A stretch of 64,000 bases of DNA from Chara braunii (Eukaryota; Streptophyta; Charophyceae; Charales; Characeae), in NCBI GenBank assembly GCA_003427395.1, contig BFEA01000007.1:4037044-4101043 (forward strand). The letters are read 5' to 3'. A program made the translations under genes and the position numbers. Positions 52,369 through 63,900 of this stretch are shown piece by piece (position 1 is the first letter of the stretch; every line of letters starts with the position of its first letter). The notes beneath the pieces are model-generated. The model was not told where the DNA came from and did not search any database. It saw only the letters and a list, made by a program, of their open reading frames with translations.

Positions 52369-53275
52369 CACCCAACACCCCCGGACCCCCGCCCCCCCGC
52401 CGGGGCCCTGGGGCCGGGGCTCGACAACCCNNNNNNNNNNNNNNNNNNNNNNNNNNNNNNNNNNNNNNNNNNNNNNNNNNNNNNNNNNNNNNNNNNNNNN
52501 NNNNNNNNNNNNNNNNNNNNNNNNNNNNNNNNNNNNNNNNNNNNNNNNNNNNNNNNNNNNNNNNNNNNNNNNNNNNNNNNNNNNNNNNNNNNNNNNNNNN
52601 NNNNNNNNNNNNNNNNNNNNNNNNNNNNNNNNNNNNNNNNNNNNNNNNNNNNNNNNNNNNNNNNNNNNNNNNNNNNNNNNNNNNNNNNNNNNNNNNNNNN
52701 NNNNNNNNNNNNNNNNNNNNNNNNNNNNNNNNNNNNNNNNNNNNNNNNNNNNNNNNNNNNNNNNNNNNNNNNNNNNNNNNNNNNNNNNNNNNNNNNNNNN
52801 NNNNNNNNNNNNNNNNNNNNNNNNNNNNNNNNNNNNNNNNNNNNNNNNNNNNNNNNNNNNNNNNNNNNNNNNNNNNNNNNNNNNNNNNNNNNNNNNNNNN
52901 NNNNNNNNNNNNNNNNNNNNNNNNNNNNNNNNNNNNNNNNNNNNNNNNNNNNNNNNNNNNNNNNNNNNNNNNNNNNNNNNNGTTGGTCCCGCCCCCGGCC
53001 CCGCACCAGCAGCTACCCCGGTCCCACGAGTGGTGGATGTGGCCCCGGGGGGGTTCGGGGTGGGGCATAAAACCCCATTTTTGGGGTTTAGCACATGTGA
53101 TGCGCGCTCTCGCTGCGCACCCCCCACTATTTTTTATTATTATTATTTTTTTTTGAATTTTTTTTGATTTTTTTTGCGGGGGGGGGGTCTGGAGCTGGGG
53201 TTGGGAGTGCCCACCCTCGGACCCCCGGACCCCAGCCGGGGCCCCGGGGCCGGGGCTCGACAACCCTGGCTCTAC
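52369..53275. mobile_element. GC-rich segment with gap, flanked by direct repeats
   Basis: Very GC-rich sequence interrupting AT-rich gag. A block with CCGGACCCC, GCCGGGGCCC and GGGCCGGGGCTCGACAACCC occurs at both its ends (about 52,370-52,430 and 53,212-53,265). In between are 551 N, a GGGGTT/AACCCC-rich stretch and a poly-T/ATT run. It could be an inserted element with terminal direct repeats or a tandem GC-rich repeat that collapsed in assembly. No protein recognised. Confidence 0.55.
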
Positions 53276-53299
53276 CCCTTGAAACTTTTGTACGTAGAG

Positions 53300-53539
53300 A
53301 GTATAAGCAATAATAGACTGAGTGGTGATCAAGGGCAACGCAATTCTTCTAAGCCTTCCAATATCATCCTCAATCAGTTCTCTTTCATCATCCCTACGAC
53401 TCCTAGTTTCTTAACTATCGATGGTTTTAACGACAGGAGAGACTGGTTGCCTCTCCTAGAAGCTATTGCCATAGTAGGTGACGCAAGGGAGAGTGATTCC
53501 ACATTGGTGATAAAATCCTTACTTTTTTTATATCTTTGA
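53300..53539 (+). pseudogene. Family 1 domain, C-terminal fragment, plus strand
   Basis: A plus-strand frame ends with SFIIPTTPSFLTIDGFNDRR then DWLPLLEAIAIV. This lines up with APVIPEAYLDGSDGW and the following VAIIEEIV helix of the plus-strand trio at 15-16.5 kb. It lies head-on to the minus-strand copies. Only the C-terminal third is recognisable. Confidence 0.45.
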
Positions 53540-53579
53540 GCACCAATTTGAGATCCCGGACTACACTCATCCAGAGATC

Positions 53580-54124
53580 TACCTCTCCTGACACTGTCCA
53601 TAATGGTCGATAATGTCAAGTACAGTTGAGCAGCTAACGTTCGGGATTGTATTGGAAGGAAGAGTTCTCAAACAGAAGGGACTCTTTGGATCTCAGACAA
53701 AAGTCTTTCTACTTTGGATAAGCTTGAGTTCTTGCAACCTTCTTTTGACCGGAAGAGAGACTATGCCTTGAGAGTCGTCACTGATCGGACAAGTTATTTT
53801 TTTCCGTAATTTCTCAAGTCACTCTTTTGTCCTTATAAGACTTGCGTAAGCTCTCATTTGGCATTCCAAATAATCAACTTCCTTCTCTAGGTATGCTGGA
53901 GTGTAAATTCTTACATCCAACCTGCCAGTGTTTAGAAATTTGACTATCGGAATGTGAAATAGCATACGCCCTCTTACACAAGTCTCATATCTCAGAAATA
54001 CAAAAGGATTATCGGACCTTGTCACTTCATAAAATTTGCTTCTCACATAATTTATCCTTGCTGGCCAGAGTATTTTTCTTGAACCCTTTTCACCTTCCAT
54101 ACAAAATCTACCATTACTGATCAA
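53580..54124 (-). pseudogene. Family 1 domain, minus-array copy b
   Basis: The minus-strand frame 53819-54124 contains VRGRMLFHIPIVKFLNTGRL, DVRIYTPAYLEKEVDYLE and MRAYASLIRTKE, aligning with YVLTFYF..DVRIYVPKE of sibling copies. The same frame continues past a TGA with RRLQELKLIQSRKTF, a second TGA, and TIPNVSCSTVLDIIDHY, corresponding to the IP-x-x-Y-x-x-GS-x-x-W segment. Its start overlaps the TGA of the preceding copy as TTGA, possibly an eroded ATGA. Confidence 0.55.
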
Positions 54125-54587
54125 TTGTCCCTCGAAAGCGTAAGCTCTTCAATAGGGGGAGACGGTATACCGGTGGAAGGTCTAGCATAAATACTCAAAG
54201 ATAAACTCTCTCCTTTTTGTTCAAGCCTTATCCTTTCATCATGTACAATGTCTACTGCTTGTTCCCAGCATCGACTTCGTCTACACCATTCAAGTCTCTG
54301 TTTTGGTACATAGATTCCAAAATATCAAACTCACCGAGATGAATAAAATAGTAGGTAAGGACATAAGTACTGTCGTGTTCAAAATCCAAATTCTGTAGTG
54401 CTTAATATCTCTCAATTTCATAGGGAATCACAACTCTCCTTGCTATAGTGTTAAGGAATTTTAGTAACTTCTCCGACTCTTCTTTACTCAACCTCCCATG
54501 TCCTCTTCCCAATCTGAACCAGGGCCTCACTTTTGGAGGTACGTACGATTGACTCATTAGTGTTTTTAATCTTCCCCTCCCACACAC
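54121..54587 (-). pseudogene. Family 1 domain, minus-array copy c
   Basis: Opens at a GTG directly after the TAA of copy d. RLSKEESEKLLKFLNTIARR, VVIPYEIERY, a TAA, then STYVLTYYFIHLGEFD. A one-base shift leads to GIYVPKQRLEWC, RCWEQAVDIVHDERIRLEQK and a C-terminal STGIPSPPIEELTLSRDN ending in TGA. The Tyr-Val-x-x-x-Tyr and W-EQAV positions match W-EEAV of the plus-strand family. Confidence 0.55.
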
Positions 54588-55068
54588 TTATATCAGGTAC
54601 ATGAGGAGTTGATAATCCCTCAAAGACCAATTGTTCCTTGATAGACTGATATCAGGTACATGAGGAGTTGAGAATCCCTCAAAGACAGCAAACCGAATGG
54701 ATCCAATGAAGCATTTATTCTCCCTTTCAAGTCGCTCTTTCTCTTTTAACATAACTTCCTCAGCAAATCCTCAACATCTCTCATATGTCGCGTCAACTCT
54801 CATTTCCTTAGGAACATAGATCCTCACATCATCTATGTCCATCTCGATGAAGTAGAATGTCAAAACATAGAATCGTTCCTGTTCTCATCCACTCTCGACC
54901 ATTTCATATTTGATAACTTCATATGAGAACACTTTTCTCTTACTTAAAACATTTAATGACTTCAGGACGCACCCAACTTCCTCTTAACTTTGACTCGAAC
55001 CTCTATCAAATCCTGATCTTCGCTTTTCACCTCTGTTGAAATTCCCTTTTGTTCTCGGGACAACCTGT
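54588..55068 (-). pseudogene. Family 1 domain, minus-array copy d
   Basis: LNVLSKRKVFSYEVIKYEMV, a TGA, then ERFYVLTFYFIEMDIDDVRI continuing into YVPKE, a TGA in place of a conserved Trp (YERC*GFAEEV), ERLERENK, and TPHVPDISLSRNNW. This is the clearest bridge between the two loci: VPDISLSRNNW against IPDAYLDGSDGW. A 37-base stretch near its 3' end (about 54,591-54,627) is directly duplicated at 54,650-54,686. Confidence 0.58.
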
Positions 55069-55461
55069 TTATTCCTCCCACTTTAATATCATATTGATTA
55101 TTGGCAACCAATTACTTCCTTCACAGTAACTGTTAGGAATCGGAAGAATTGAAACTGTCTTATAGGTTACTGACATCAACCCCCATTCCAGTTTCTTTCT
55201 TTGCTTGATCAATTTTGTCTTATAGTCATAAGTAAATTGAACAACTATTTTCCATAGCCACTTAAAGGCCTCACCATCGTTGCAACCTCCATTCTCGACA
55301 TAGAGACGAATATCATTGATATTTTCATCCAAGAAGCGAGCTAGCATTACATAGATGGTCGAATTGTCAGAGTGATAAACCCAACAGTTCTCATACCGAT
55401 AGGGGAATATCCCTTTAATTCTTAACTTTGAGAGTTTTTTCAATGCATCAGTAGTTAGCAT
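55069..55461 (-). CDS. Family 1 domain, minus-array copy e (intact)
   Basis: An unbroken 130-residue frame from ATG. LTTDALKKLSKLRIKGIFPY (2-21), DNSTIYVMLARFL (32-44), NDIRLYVENG (49-58), EAFKWLW (64-70), LEWGLMSVTYKTV (91-103), LPIPNSYCEGSNW (106-118) and a hydrophobic INMIL. These align in order with DFDIALYIEEG, EAFLNSW, YFYSLGYRTF and VIPEAYLDGSDGW at 15-16.5 kb. Function unknown. It is flanked closely by copy d on its 3' side (TAA then a new frame). Being intact while neighbours are broken makes it the best candidate for a still-expressed member. Confidence 0.65.
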   Translation of the reverse strand: MLTTDALKKLSKLRIKGIFPYRYENCWVYHSDNSTIYVMLARFLDENINDIRLYVENGGCNDGEAFKWLWKIVVQFTYDYKTKLIKQRKKLEWGLMSVTYKTVSILPIPNSYCEGSNWLPIINMILKWEE

Positions 55462-56452
55462 TCTTGATGGAGTCTCCAGACTTTTAACTCATTCTCTTCT
55501 TTCTCAGTTTTTCAAGAACGTCAATGGCTCATAAGGCATACCTGTGATCAAGCCTGATCCTCTCCAATGAATAATGTTAATCTCCTTCTCCAGTCCAGTG
55601 TGGTACCTCACATAAGAAGAGATAAGAGTCAATTAACAACTGAGAACTTCTAATAAAAATAACGAATTACTCAAGATGTAAGAGTCAATCTCAAAATCCA
55701 GACATTATCAACAGTTTTTAACTCCTAATCAAAGTTCAAAATGGTTGCTGATCCAGGCTCGTTCCGAACACAAAAAAAATTTATGTCGCTAACAACGACG
55801 CTATTTTTGTCACACTTTTTCTAGTCGGGCCTCTTCAGGCGACCAGAAAGCCAACAGGCTGTCACGCAGAATTTTGAATGATGTTTGCAATAAATAAAAT
55901 AAATCAATTAAAGCAAATCCCTTCTTGTTGTGTGCATCCGGCTTCTAGCGAGACCCTTCAATTGCGGTTTTCGCAGATCCCCGGTCTTAGGAATCTTTTA
56001 TTTTGATTCGGAACAACAAGGAATCATGCAAATAATGATCATACAATTCTGGTATGTCATACATGCATCAATTTTGCCAATTTTTTTAGTTTTGAGAACT
56101 GTGACAGGATCATCAGAGAGCATAAACATCAAACAAAAGGTAAAGTTGACGATGCAAGACTGACTGATTCGAACAATGACAATAATAAATGAGGGAAAAA
56201 TGAGAACTCAAAATAATCTCAGAGAGTAAATATGAAGAGAGCATGACCAACACTTGTCAATAGTCCTCACCCATCCCCATGAATCACACATTCAATCTCT
56301 CAGTTTGTTGTGAGTTTCTTGTGCTTCGTGTCAAGTCTCCGTACCCTCTAAGGTCGTGGTCTCTAGATGTAGAGCCACCTGAAACCTGCAAGTTCTGAAC
56401 ACTCTCATCCAAGTCCCATAATATGAAAGTTGACCATAACACAAAATTCCTC
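55462..56452. other. Mostly unassigned; eroded copy possible
   Basis: On the minus strand at about 55,480-55,620, YVRYHTGLEKEINIIH and ERIRLDHRYAL.AIDVLEKL resemble family 1 fragments in shifting frames. The remainder to 56,452 shows no gene. Confidence 0.3.
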
Positions 56453-56985
56453 TCATAGAGTAGGAAGATACGATCGAGAGAAAATCCCTCGTCTGAGAGG
56501 CCGAAACTCGGATGGTTCGGTCACTGCCTCATAGTCAATTTTTGCAGGAGAAATATATCTCTTGGCCATATCTACCAAATCGCTCCAGCAGGAGCCGTCT
56601 GTGAGGAGGAAGGGAATCAGAGGTCTGGGATAATTAGTGTAGAGTTTGGGTCCAAAGCTACGGATCAGCTTGGTACCATTCTCGTCAAACTCTCTCCTCG
56701 AGGTACCTGGCTGCTGAGATCCAAACTGAAATAAAGTGCTCATGAGTCTCCTTGTCCTCCCTCAGGTAGATCCTCAAATCATGAATGATACTTTTTGCGA
56801 ACTCAGTATGAACTACAAAGATAAATAGTTCTCCTCGCTTGAAGCTAGTTGCGCTTACGTACCGATGTTGAAAAACATCGTTGGAGGCTATCTTGTTGAG
56901 ACTGGCTAGGACAGTCTCCTGAATTGAGAATGATTGGATTGCACTTATGTGCTGATGCTGGTTGTTGGAACTGTTATCTCTGCTC
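56453..56985 (-). pseudogene. Family 1 domain, minus-array copy f (frameshifted)
   Basis: The first frame (about 56,985-56,686) has FSIQETVLASLNKIASNDVF, GELFIFVVHTEFAKS, HDLRIYLREDKETHEHF and ISAARYLEERV. A shift moves to the frame 56453-56743, which supplies RREFDENGTKLIRSFGPKLY, RPLIPFLLTDGSCWSDLVDM and AKRYIS. Together they span the whole family 1 domain, including the IP..(T)DGS-x-W signature. It is the most 5' recognisable copy of the minus array. Confidence 0.58.
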
Positions 56986-57084
56986 TTCTATGAGAGTAAT
57001 GCTTAGAAATCTGATAAGGCAAAAAAGAGCAACTGATGGCTGCTTGATTTTCACAGGAAGATTTGAGTATCTCAGATGAATGAA

Positions 57085-57155
57085 TGTTAATTGAGTATTG
57101 ATTGAGTGTTGATTGATTGCTGATTGAAAGTTGATTGACTGCCGATTGAGGCTTA
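57085..57155. repeat. ATTGATTGA-type short repeat
   Basis: Repeated TTGA/ATTGA words (GAGTATTGATTGAGTGTTGA and similar) over about 70 bases. Low complexity; no function inferred. Confidence 0.6.
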
Positions 57156-60100
57156 TAGCGACTCAGATGATTGGGTGACATTAGGATAATAAGTCACTGA
57201 ACACTGGTCACTTAACTGCGAAACACCGAGAGAACTGTTTGTTTGTTGGTTGGTGTTTAATATTTGAAGCGTTGCTGGGTATCTCAAGAGAGGAAACCAA
57301 CTATCTTGCATTCACCTGAGCATTGCCCTTGATTGTTCCACCGTCGCTAGAAATGAAGCAGTGCTATGCAGCTTGCCATCGTGGTCATAGAAGTAGGATA
57401 CATACTCGATATGTTTCTCCTCCTTGACTATCTGGACTGCCTGCTCCCTCTGAATCAGTTTATGCAAGACCATGTTTCGGCATGCTCATTCTTTTCATCC
57501 CTCCTTCTTGTCCCTGCTCAAATTGTATTTTATCACGAGAATCCCTTTCCTCGTCATGATTTTGTTGTGCTTCCAATCAGTCAGACCGCGGATAGGATAG
57601 AATGCAGATATGCTTAGTGAGCTTCACACACGAAATAGGGGAATTTTCTTAACTCGGGGTTGTCGAAGTTGGTTTGAGCATCTGCTAACTGCTGAGTATT
57701 CTTAACTCTAGTGTTGAGGTTGTTCAGACATTAAGATGGGGTCCGTTCTGCAGACTAAACCCCACCAGACGACGATTTGGTGAGGCGTTCATTATTGTTT
57801 CAAGGGCTGAAGACGACTGAATCGTATCCACGCACCGATTTGATTTTGAGATTACATCAAAACTGAGTAAAACAACTGGGCTCTCCTGCAAACGAAGCGA
57901 TGGAAGCAGTAGGATAATCGTCTCCAACAGTCGACTTGCACGAACATAAGAGATAATTTTCCCCTGGAGGCGTTATAGAATGATAGGAATCGAGCTCACG
58001 TGTGAGTTTTTTTATGTTCTATAGGCTCATCAATGATCATTCATTGTCGGGGCTCGTTATGTTCCAGTCTACAGAGAGATCAGACATGCCCATCACGAGT
58101 GCACGATCCCTTTCGGCGTGGCAAACTCTAAACTCAGAATCCAGTACGTGCTCTAGTTTGGGCTCCAGTACAAGGACTGTTCGTAGTTCGCAGAGGCCCT
58201 AAACCCCTAGAAGCTAGTTGGGTATTATTTGCTCAGTGCAGACCCTGAAGCGCTCGACCAGTCCTATATGGGGAAGGTCACTCTTTGTGAGAAAACGGTT
58301 TAGCCCCGGAGTGACAAAACCAAGTAAGGGACAAACCCTTACTCAACTCTAGAACTTTGACTCTGTACCTCAGATGCTTAAGCATACAGTCTATATTTCA
58401 AGATTTCACCAAAATGTCGTGAGAGGTTCTGACCCAATTAAGCCAGACCATGATCTGTTTTCAGGCGGTGGGAATCGCTGCGAGATAGAATTTTCAAATG
58501 AATAGATATATTTGGAATCTACAAATACTTAGGAATTATTATGAAGTCTATCCCAATCGGCGATGTGTATTTGTGATGTACTCGGGGTATAAGGCTGACC
58601 CACTGTTCTTGCCATGACCCGCCCTAGGTCGTATAGCCCTCGAGTATCCGAGGCAGCTAGTAGCTATCCGAACTCGGTTGCCAGTTTAATTTGGTGGTCT
58701 TACCAGGATAGCGTACTGGGTGTACTACTGATGATACAGGAGCCCATTTAAGGAGCGGAGCAAAAGGACTCCACACAGATCGTTAACAGATCTCAAGAAG
58801 AGCGACAAGACTCCAAAGCAGTGTAAGTCTCATTGGTTGACTGAAGTAGTACGGAGTGCTGCCTCGTCTACCACAACATGAGTTGCTGCCCATGATGAGG
58901 CTACCTCAACATCACTCACTCATACTTTGTGGGGAACTTTACTCACTTTACGCCCTGCTCACGCATGACATAGATGCGGGAGTATATTTCCATGGTCTAG
59001 TGTGTATATATTATCAGTAGGCGAGGATTAAGAGTTTGCACATTTTTGTATAAATAAATGCACACGTATAGGTTCATGCAAGTGTTGCTTTAAGTTTCCA
59101 TGCCCCACTGTTGAAGTTGACAGGCTGGCGCAAAAAGGGACTGACCCCCATAGAGATAGGTTTTAACCTTGACGGAGTTTCAACTGTCAAAACATGATCA
59201 ACGTAAAATTTCATCAGATCCATACACTTTCAATTATCACTCTTTGGTTAGTATCTGAGTAAAATTAGTCTCGATCACGCCCCTTCATCCCTTTTCCGAT
59301 CAGGGTCAAATCTTGACAAATGGCTCACTAATCCCCATCAAACAAGTATTTGGCCAGAAGGTATGGTATCTTTCCCAAGACCGACTTTCGCCTGCTCATC
59401 AGTTAAGGGGCGAAAACTTGTTGTGAGCTTAAGTGATTTATCTTAATAAGGAGCCTGCTTATTCCAAACCAATAATCAAAAGGGAATTTTCATTAAGGCC
59501 CCCCTCCCCCCCTGATTAGGAGACGATGATGCAAGCTCACAATCAGGTTCGTTCAGTCCCCACTGCAACAGGTGAGAGGGCATCAGTCGAAACCCACATG
59601 CAGGAAGAAGAGTGTACGCGAGACCAGGTTGCCCCTATCGAAACTCACGGTCATTCCATGCATCATCAATACATTATTATTAATAGCCACTTATCACTCT
59701 CATCTTAGTGTTTCCTTTATCCCAATAGTAAATTTTCAAGGGAAGACATTGGATGAGGGGGATAATAAGACAACTACTCCGGCCCAATTAAAGTCCTTCG
59801 AAGGGATAGTCAACTAAATGATCCCCTTAACTCCCAACAGCGTTAGAGTAATTGATGTCTCAAGTATACTTAGCTGCTACTCAACCTTCACACATGCTTT
59901 TCAGACTGTAACTAACTGCAAAGTGACCTCTTTGAGCGTAGATTAAACTACGTAGAACCTCAACTTACGCTCATAGTAGTCCACCTTGCATGCTTAGTTC
60001 CTTTGGCTAACTTTGGCTATTAAACCAGCTAACCTACAGTCATTATTTCCCCGCTTCCGTTCGTTAGAAATCACGCACTCGCTAGTAAAAAGTAAAAACC

Positions 60101-61985
60101 CTCGAGTGTGCGTATGAACCATAAGCTGATATAATCCAGTAGCACAAAACGGTGTTTGTCAACCAGAGTATGGAGGCAAAGGGGATATCTGCCAATACAA
60201 ACCCCTGTACAATTGAGCACGCTTCGGTCCTAGTGAAGGCGTGATGCAGGACAGTTGCCAATACATGGCGCCAAATATGTGCAGTCGCCGTCACACTGGC
60301 CAAGCATGGACATCTCAGGTGATAATACTCAGCCCTTCTTCTTGCCTGCGTATCTGCGAGGACATGACCACGGTCCAGGTCGCACGACAATATCTTACTC
60401 TAACCGCCACCCGACACTTTGAGCCAGCACCTAGACAAACTACCGACGCAACGATTAATAGCTGACCTCAATGGCTCCCAAGACGACTTCGTCCTCTCTT
60501 CTCATGTAGTCCCGCTCTTGATTACGGCCCCTTCTCTTTTGATATAACCGTCGAGGGCCGACGTCAACAACAAAAACACTGCCCCTCTCTCTCTTTCTGA
60601 TCGCTCGTCCCCCGAAAGTCACCAACTGTCAGAGTAAGCTCCCCTCTTACAAAATTGCACCGCTCTGATCAGCGTACGTCGTCTGAACAGATGGTCAGCC
60701 CCTTCTCACTTCTCGCTCACTCCATACTCACCGACGCCCGTAGCGTGGCTTGCCCCTCGATCTTCATCGTTACTACCTTTACTGCTTTTGAACGCCCCCC
60801 TTGCAGGTATTGTCTTGATCCCACTTTCTTGAAGTAATGACCTCCTCCGACATGCACACCTCCTTGTCATTTCTGCGTCGGCGATGGCCAACGCAGTGTC
60901 ACGCTAATTATACATATGGAGCACAAAGCACACACGTAGTTTTCCCTATGGCTTGGCCAAGCGAAGTCAACTAATCAAAATAGGTGACGTCAACAAGAAG
61001 GGGCGCGTCCGTTGCCTCTCATTTCATAGTCAAATTGGTTCCCACGGTTCATTACCTTTTTAGGATAACTTCGTCAACTCTACTCGCGGCTCCATAAACG
61101 AACCAAAGCCCCATCACCAGCAGCGCTTCATGCTAAGACCCTTGCTAAGATCCACTTCCTTCCATCTGGTCCCCATCCAAATTAGGAAAAGAGGAACACA
61201 TGATGATTGCTGCAGTACTTCTCGTGCGAGTGTGACGTTCAGGCTATGACGTGAGCAAGGCGGGAGAGGGTCAACCACACTTGCCGCACCCTCGTAGGTG
61301 ACGTTCTCTCCTCCGCAAACAATGCAAGCCCTCACGTCGAGGAAAAATGTCAACCACTACTGGTGACACACACTGTGTCCGTCACAACGATCCTATCCTT
61401 AGCCACCACCGCCTGACACGGCCCTGCCTGATCTTTCGAAGCCCCTTTTCACGCACTTCACCATTGAGTTGGCTTTCCTCGTATACACTTCGTCAGTATG
61501 TATGCGCCGGAGCGTTCCTTGACAGAGGTCAGGCTGATAGGCATATGTTGCATGATCGGAGAGAATGCTGAAGATGTTCCTTTCTTTTTCAGGCAGCGCT
61601 CGTCTCCACTCCTACTTCTTTCCCCTCAGGCGATGCTCTCTCTCTCACATCCGCCCCCATTTCCTCCTCTTTCCCCCCTTCCACATTCACTTTCACTCTG
61701 ACCTCCTTATTACAACATTTGTAGTCCAGTATCGCGGTCACTATTGGCCCTTTCCCTGAGATTCCCTCCCACCTCCAGAGGAATTGGAGGTATCTTGGCC
61801 TATAGCCATATAGCCCGTTGTTGCGCACCATAGCTGCCCCCTTTCCAAATATAAGTATATGGTACCCGTCTACCGGTTCCAAAATAGCTCAGTTCTAACA
61901 CTCGGTACAAGTGCACAGACAGACTCCCTCTCTCTCACCTTACCGCTCAGTCCTCTCCCCTCAGTTCACAGTACTCGGCGTAACG
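57156..61985. other. Unassigned
   Basis: Nearly 5 kb in which I recognise no protein domain, RNA gene or repeat copy. The 5' LTR of the minus-strand gypsy element would be expected somewhere to the right of 57 kb, but no primer-binding-site complement stands out. Frames such as 57724-57927 (minus) and 59572-59817 (plus) are motif-free. From about 60,500 the plus strand is C/T-rich. Confidence 0.35.
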
Positions 61986-61991
61986 ATGTCG

Positions 61992-62021
61992 GAGCAAACA
62001 CCCTTACAAGGGTATTTGCTC
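61992..62021. other. Terminal hairpin of the ~2-kb repeat, copy 2
   Basis: GAGCAAACACCCTT, loop of two bases, AAGGGTATTTGCTC: 13 of 14 positions pair and the remaining C-A is the only mismatch. Located exactly where similarity to copy 1 ends. Confidence 0.75.
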
Positions 62022-63095
62022 ATGATTTTGCATTCGATGCAGGATGGACACCGGATACCATACCCGAAACAGCCTGAAGTGAAAAGTAATAATTTTTGGC
62101 ATGACGCCATGAAGCAATTTTTTCGACCATTGAAGACAAGGTTGCTAGGTGATCATACGCGGTGATACGACGCATGCAACAACAGGTAAGGGTTAGTAAA
62201 AATTAAAAGTCTTCGGTCGCGAGGGCCGGAGAGTTGGAAGAAGAATAAGAAAGGTTGCACGGGATGAGGCGACCACAATCTAAAAATCGTCAAAAGGTCA
62301 GGCGGTAAGGCAAGAATGAATTAGAATGAGTGACGGGGCGTCGGACCGGCAGGTATGCGAAAGTCGGCAGGTCGGGCCGCCGGAAAAATCTAAAGTCGAC
62401 TGAAAAATTAATATAACCCCGACCATGAGGACGGGGCAACCAAAAGAAACACACTGCCAACCATAATAAGTAACGATAGTCGATACATCTGTTCTTACTC
62501 GTATGTCGTGAGTGAGGTGGAGGCTACCGCTCAGCCTCCCGTATGTAGAGAGGAAGTTGCCTCTTGGGCGGCGACTCCCGGACCACGTGGCCACCGAAAC
62601 AAGTGGTGTCGTGTCCCTTTGCAGAAGGAGGACACTGTTGTAGACTTAGATATCGTCTTCACAGGGGCCAAACTCAAGCTACTTGACCTAGTACCCGCCT
62701 CTCTACTTGTACTGGGCCTATAAAAATGCCAACTTTTGTCTTCTTCTGCTCAGCCTTGAGTACCCGGCACACCCACCTCTATTTGGTGTGGTGCCAGCCT
62801 ACCTGCTACTTGAGTGTTTTTCTTAGTATCGTGGGCATTTTCCCCGCCACTTGAATATTTTCCCCGCGGCAACCCTCAATGTCACGGCCGAAGGCAAAGT
62901 ACAGGCCCTTTAGGCCAACAGATGAATCAAGTACCCCTGCGGGTCACACACACGCTCGAGCCGACAAGCACTTAGACAGGCATGTGGACAGACAAGTATG
63001 CGCACACACAGATTTAGGAAATGGATCGGACCGCTAGTTGGACCAAACCTCGCTCCTCTATATAGAAATGAGTAGCTCTTCTTCTAACTGAAGTA

Positions 63096-63178
63096 GGAGC
63101 TAGCTCAGTAGGATTTGGGGCAGATTGTCAAGCTGGAGACGTAGGGATCGAATTTGCCCTGACCCTTGAGCTAGCTCC
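63096..63178 (+). other. tRNA-like foldback module in copy 2
   Basis: GGAGCTAGCTCAGTAGG (A box TAGCTCAGTAGG), then GGGATCGAATT (B box, one change), then the inverted arm CTTGAGCTAGCTCC. The 11-base arms GAGCTAGCTCA pair perfectly. Matches the module at 32.6 kb on the opposite strand. Confidence 0.65.
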
Positions 63179-63900
63179 CTTTTTGCTATAAGGGAGCTGA
63201 GTTTTTAACGCGACTCCGGGTGACGGGGACTTGAACCCACGACCTCCGTATTAGGATTTAGTTACACTCAGTAGGTTAGTTGAGACATGAGCCCCTGCTA
63301 TAATGGGGGCCCGCCACTTGGCAAGCTAAGGTAGTTAGAGGTTAGATTTTGTTAGAGTTTTTTTTTTTTTTTTTTTTTTTTAATTCCTGTTTTTTCTCTT
63401 TCATTTCTCGTTAAGTCTTTTCTGTTTCTTTTTCTTTATTTTTTATCCTTTTTTGCTCTTGTACGATTCTACTTGAACTTACCTTAATGAATTTGCCTCG
63501 AATCTCGGGCAACTTCGTTCCCGAGAAAAATGTTCGATACCCCTCCGCGGTGACAATGTTTCGGGCGAGCCTAGTCAAGACCGTACCTAGCTCCGGGACA
63601 GCACGGAGTTCGTGAGTAGGAGCGTGGCGCACGCAAGAGCTAAGCGAAGGAGGAAGTCGTGCGCAAGGGATAGCAAAAGAGGAGCGCGCGAGGGAGAAGA
63701 CGTGGAGCGCACGAGGGAGAAGACAAGGACGACACGCGAAGGAGAAGGAGAGTAGCGCGACCTAGAGGAGAGAGAAACGAGGCTCGCAGAAGAAGAAGGA
63801 GGAGAAAAAGAGGGGCGCGACTTGAATGAGAGAGAAACCAAGCACGTGGGAAGGAGAAGAACAAGAAGAAGAAGAAGAAGGAAGGAGGAGAAGAGGGAGA

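Noticed and set aside
52136-53338. A 400-codon minus-strand protein
   Set aside because: The frame runs through 551 N and joins gag to GC-rich inserted sequence; only the gag-like C-terminal portion is real.
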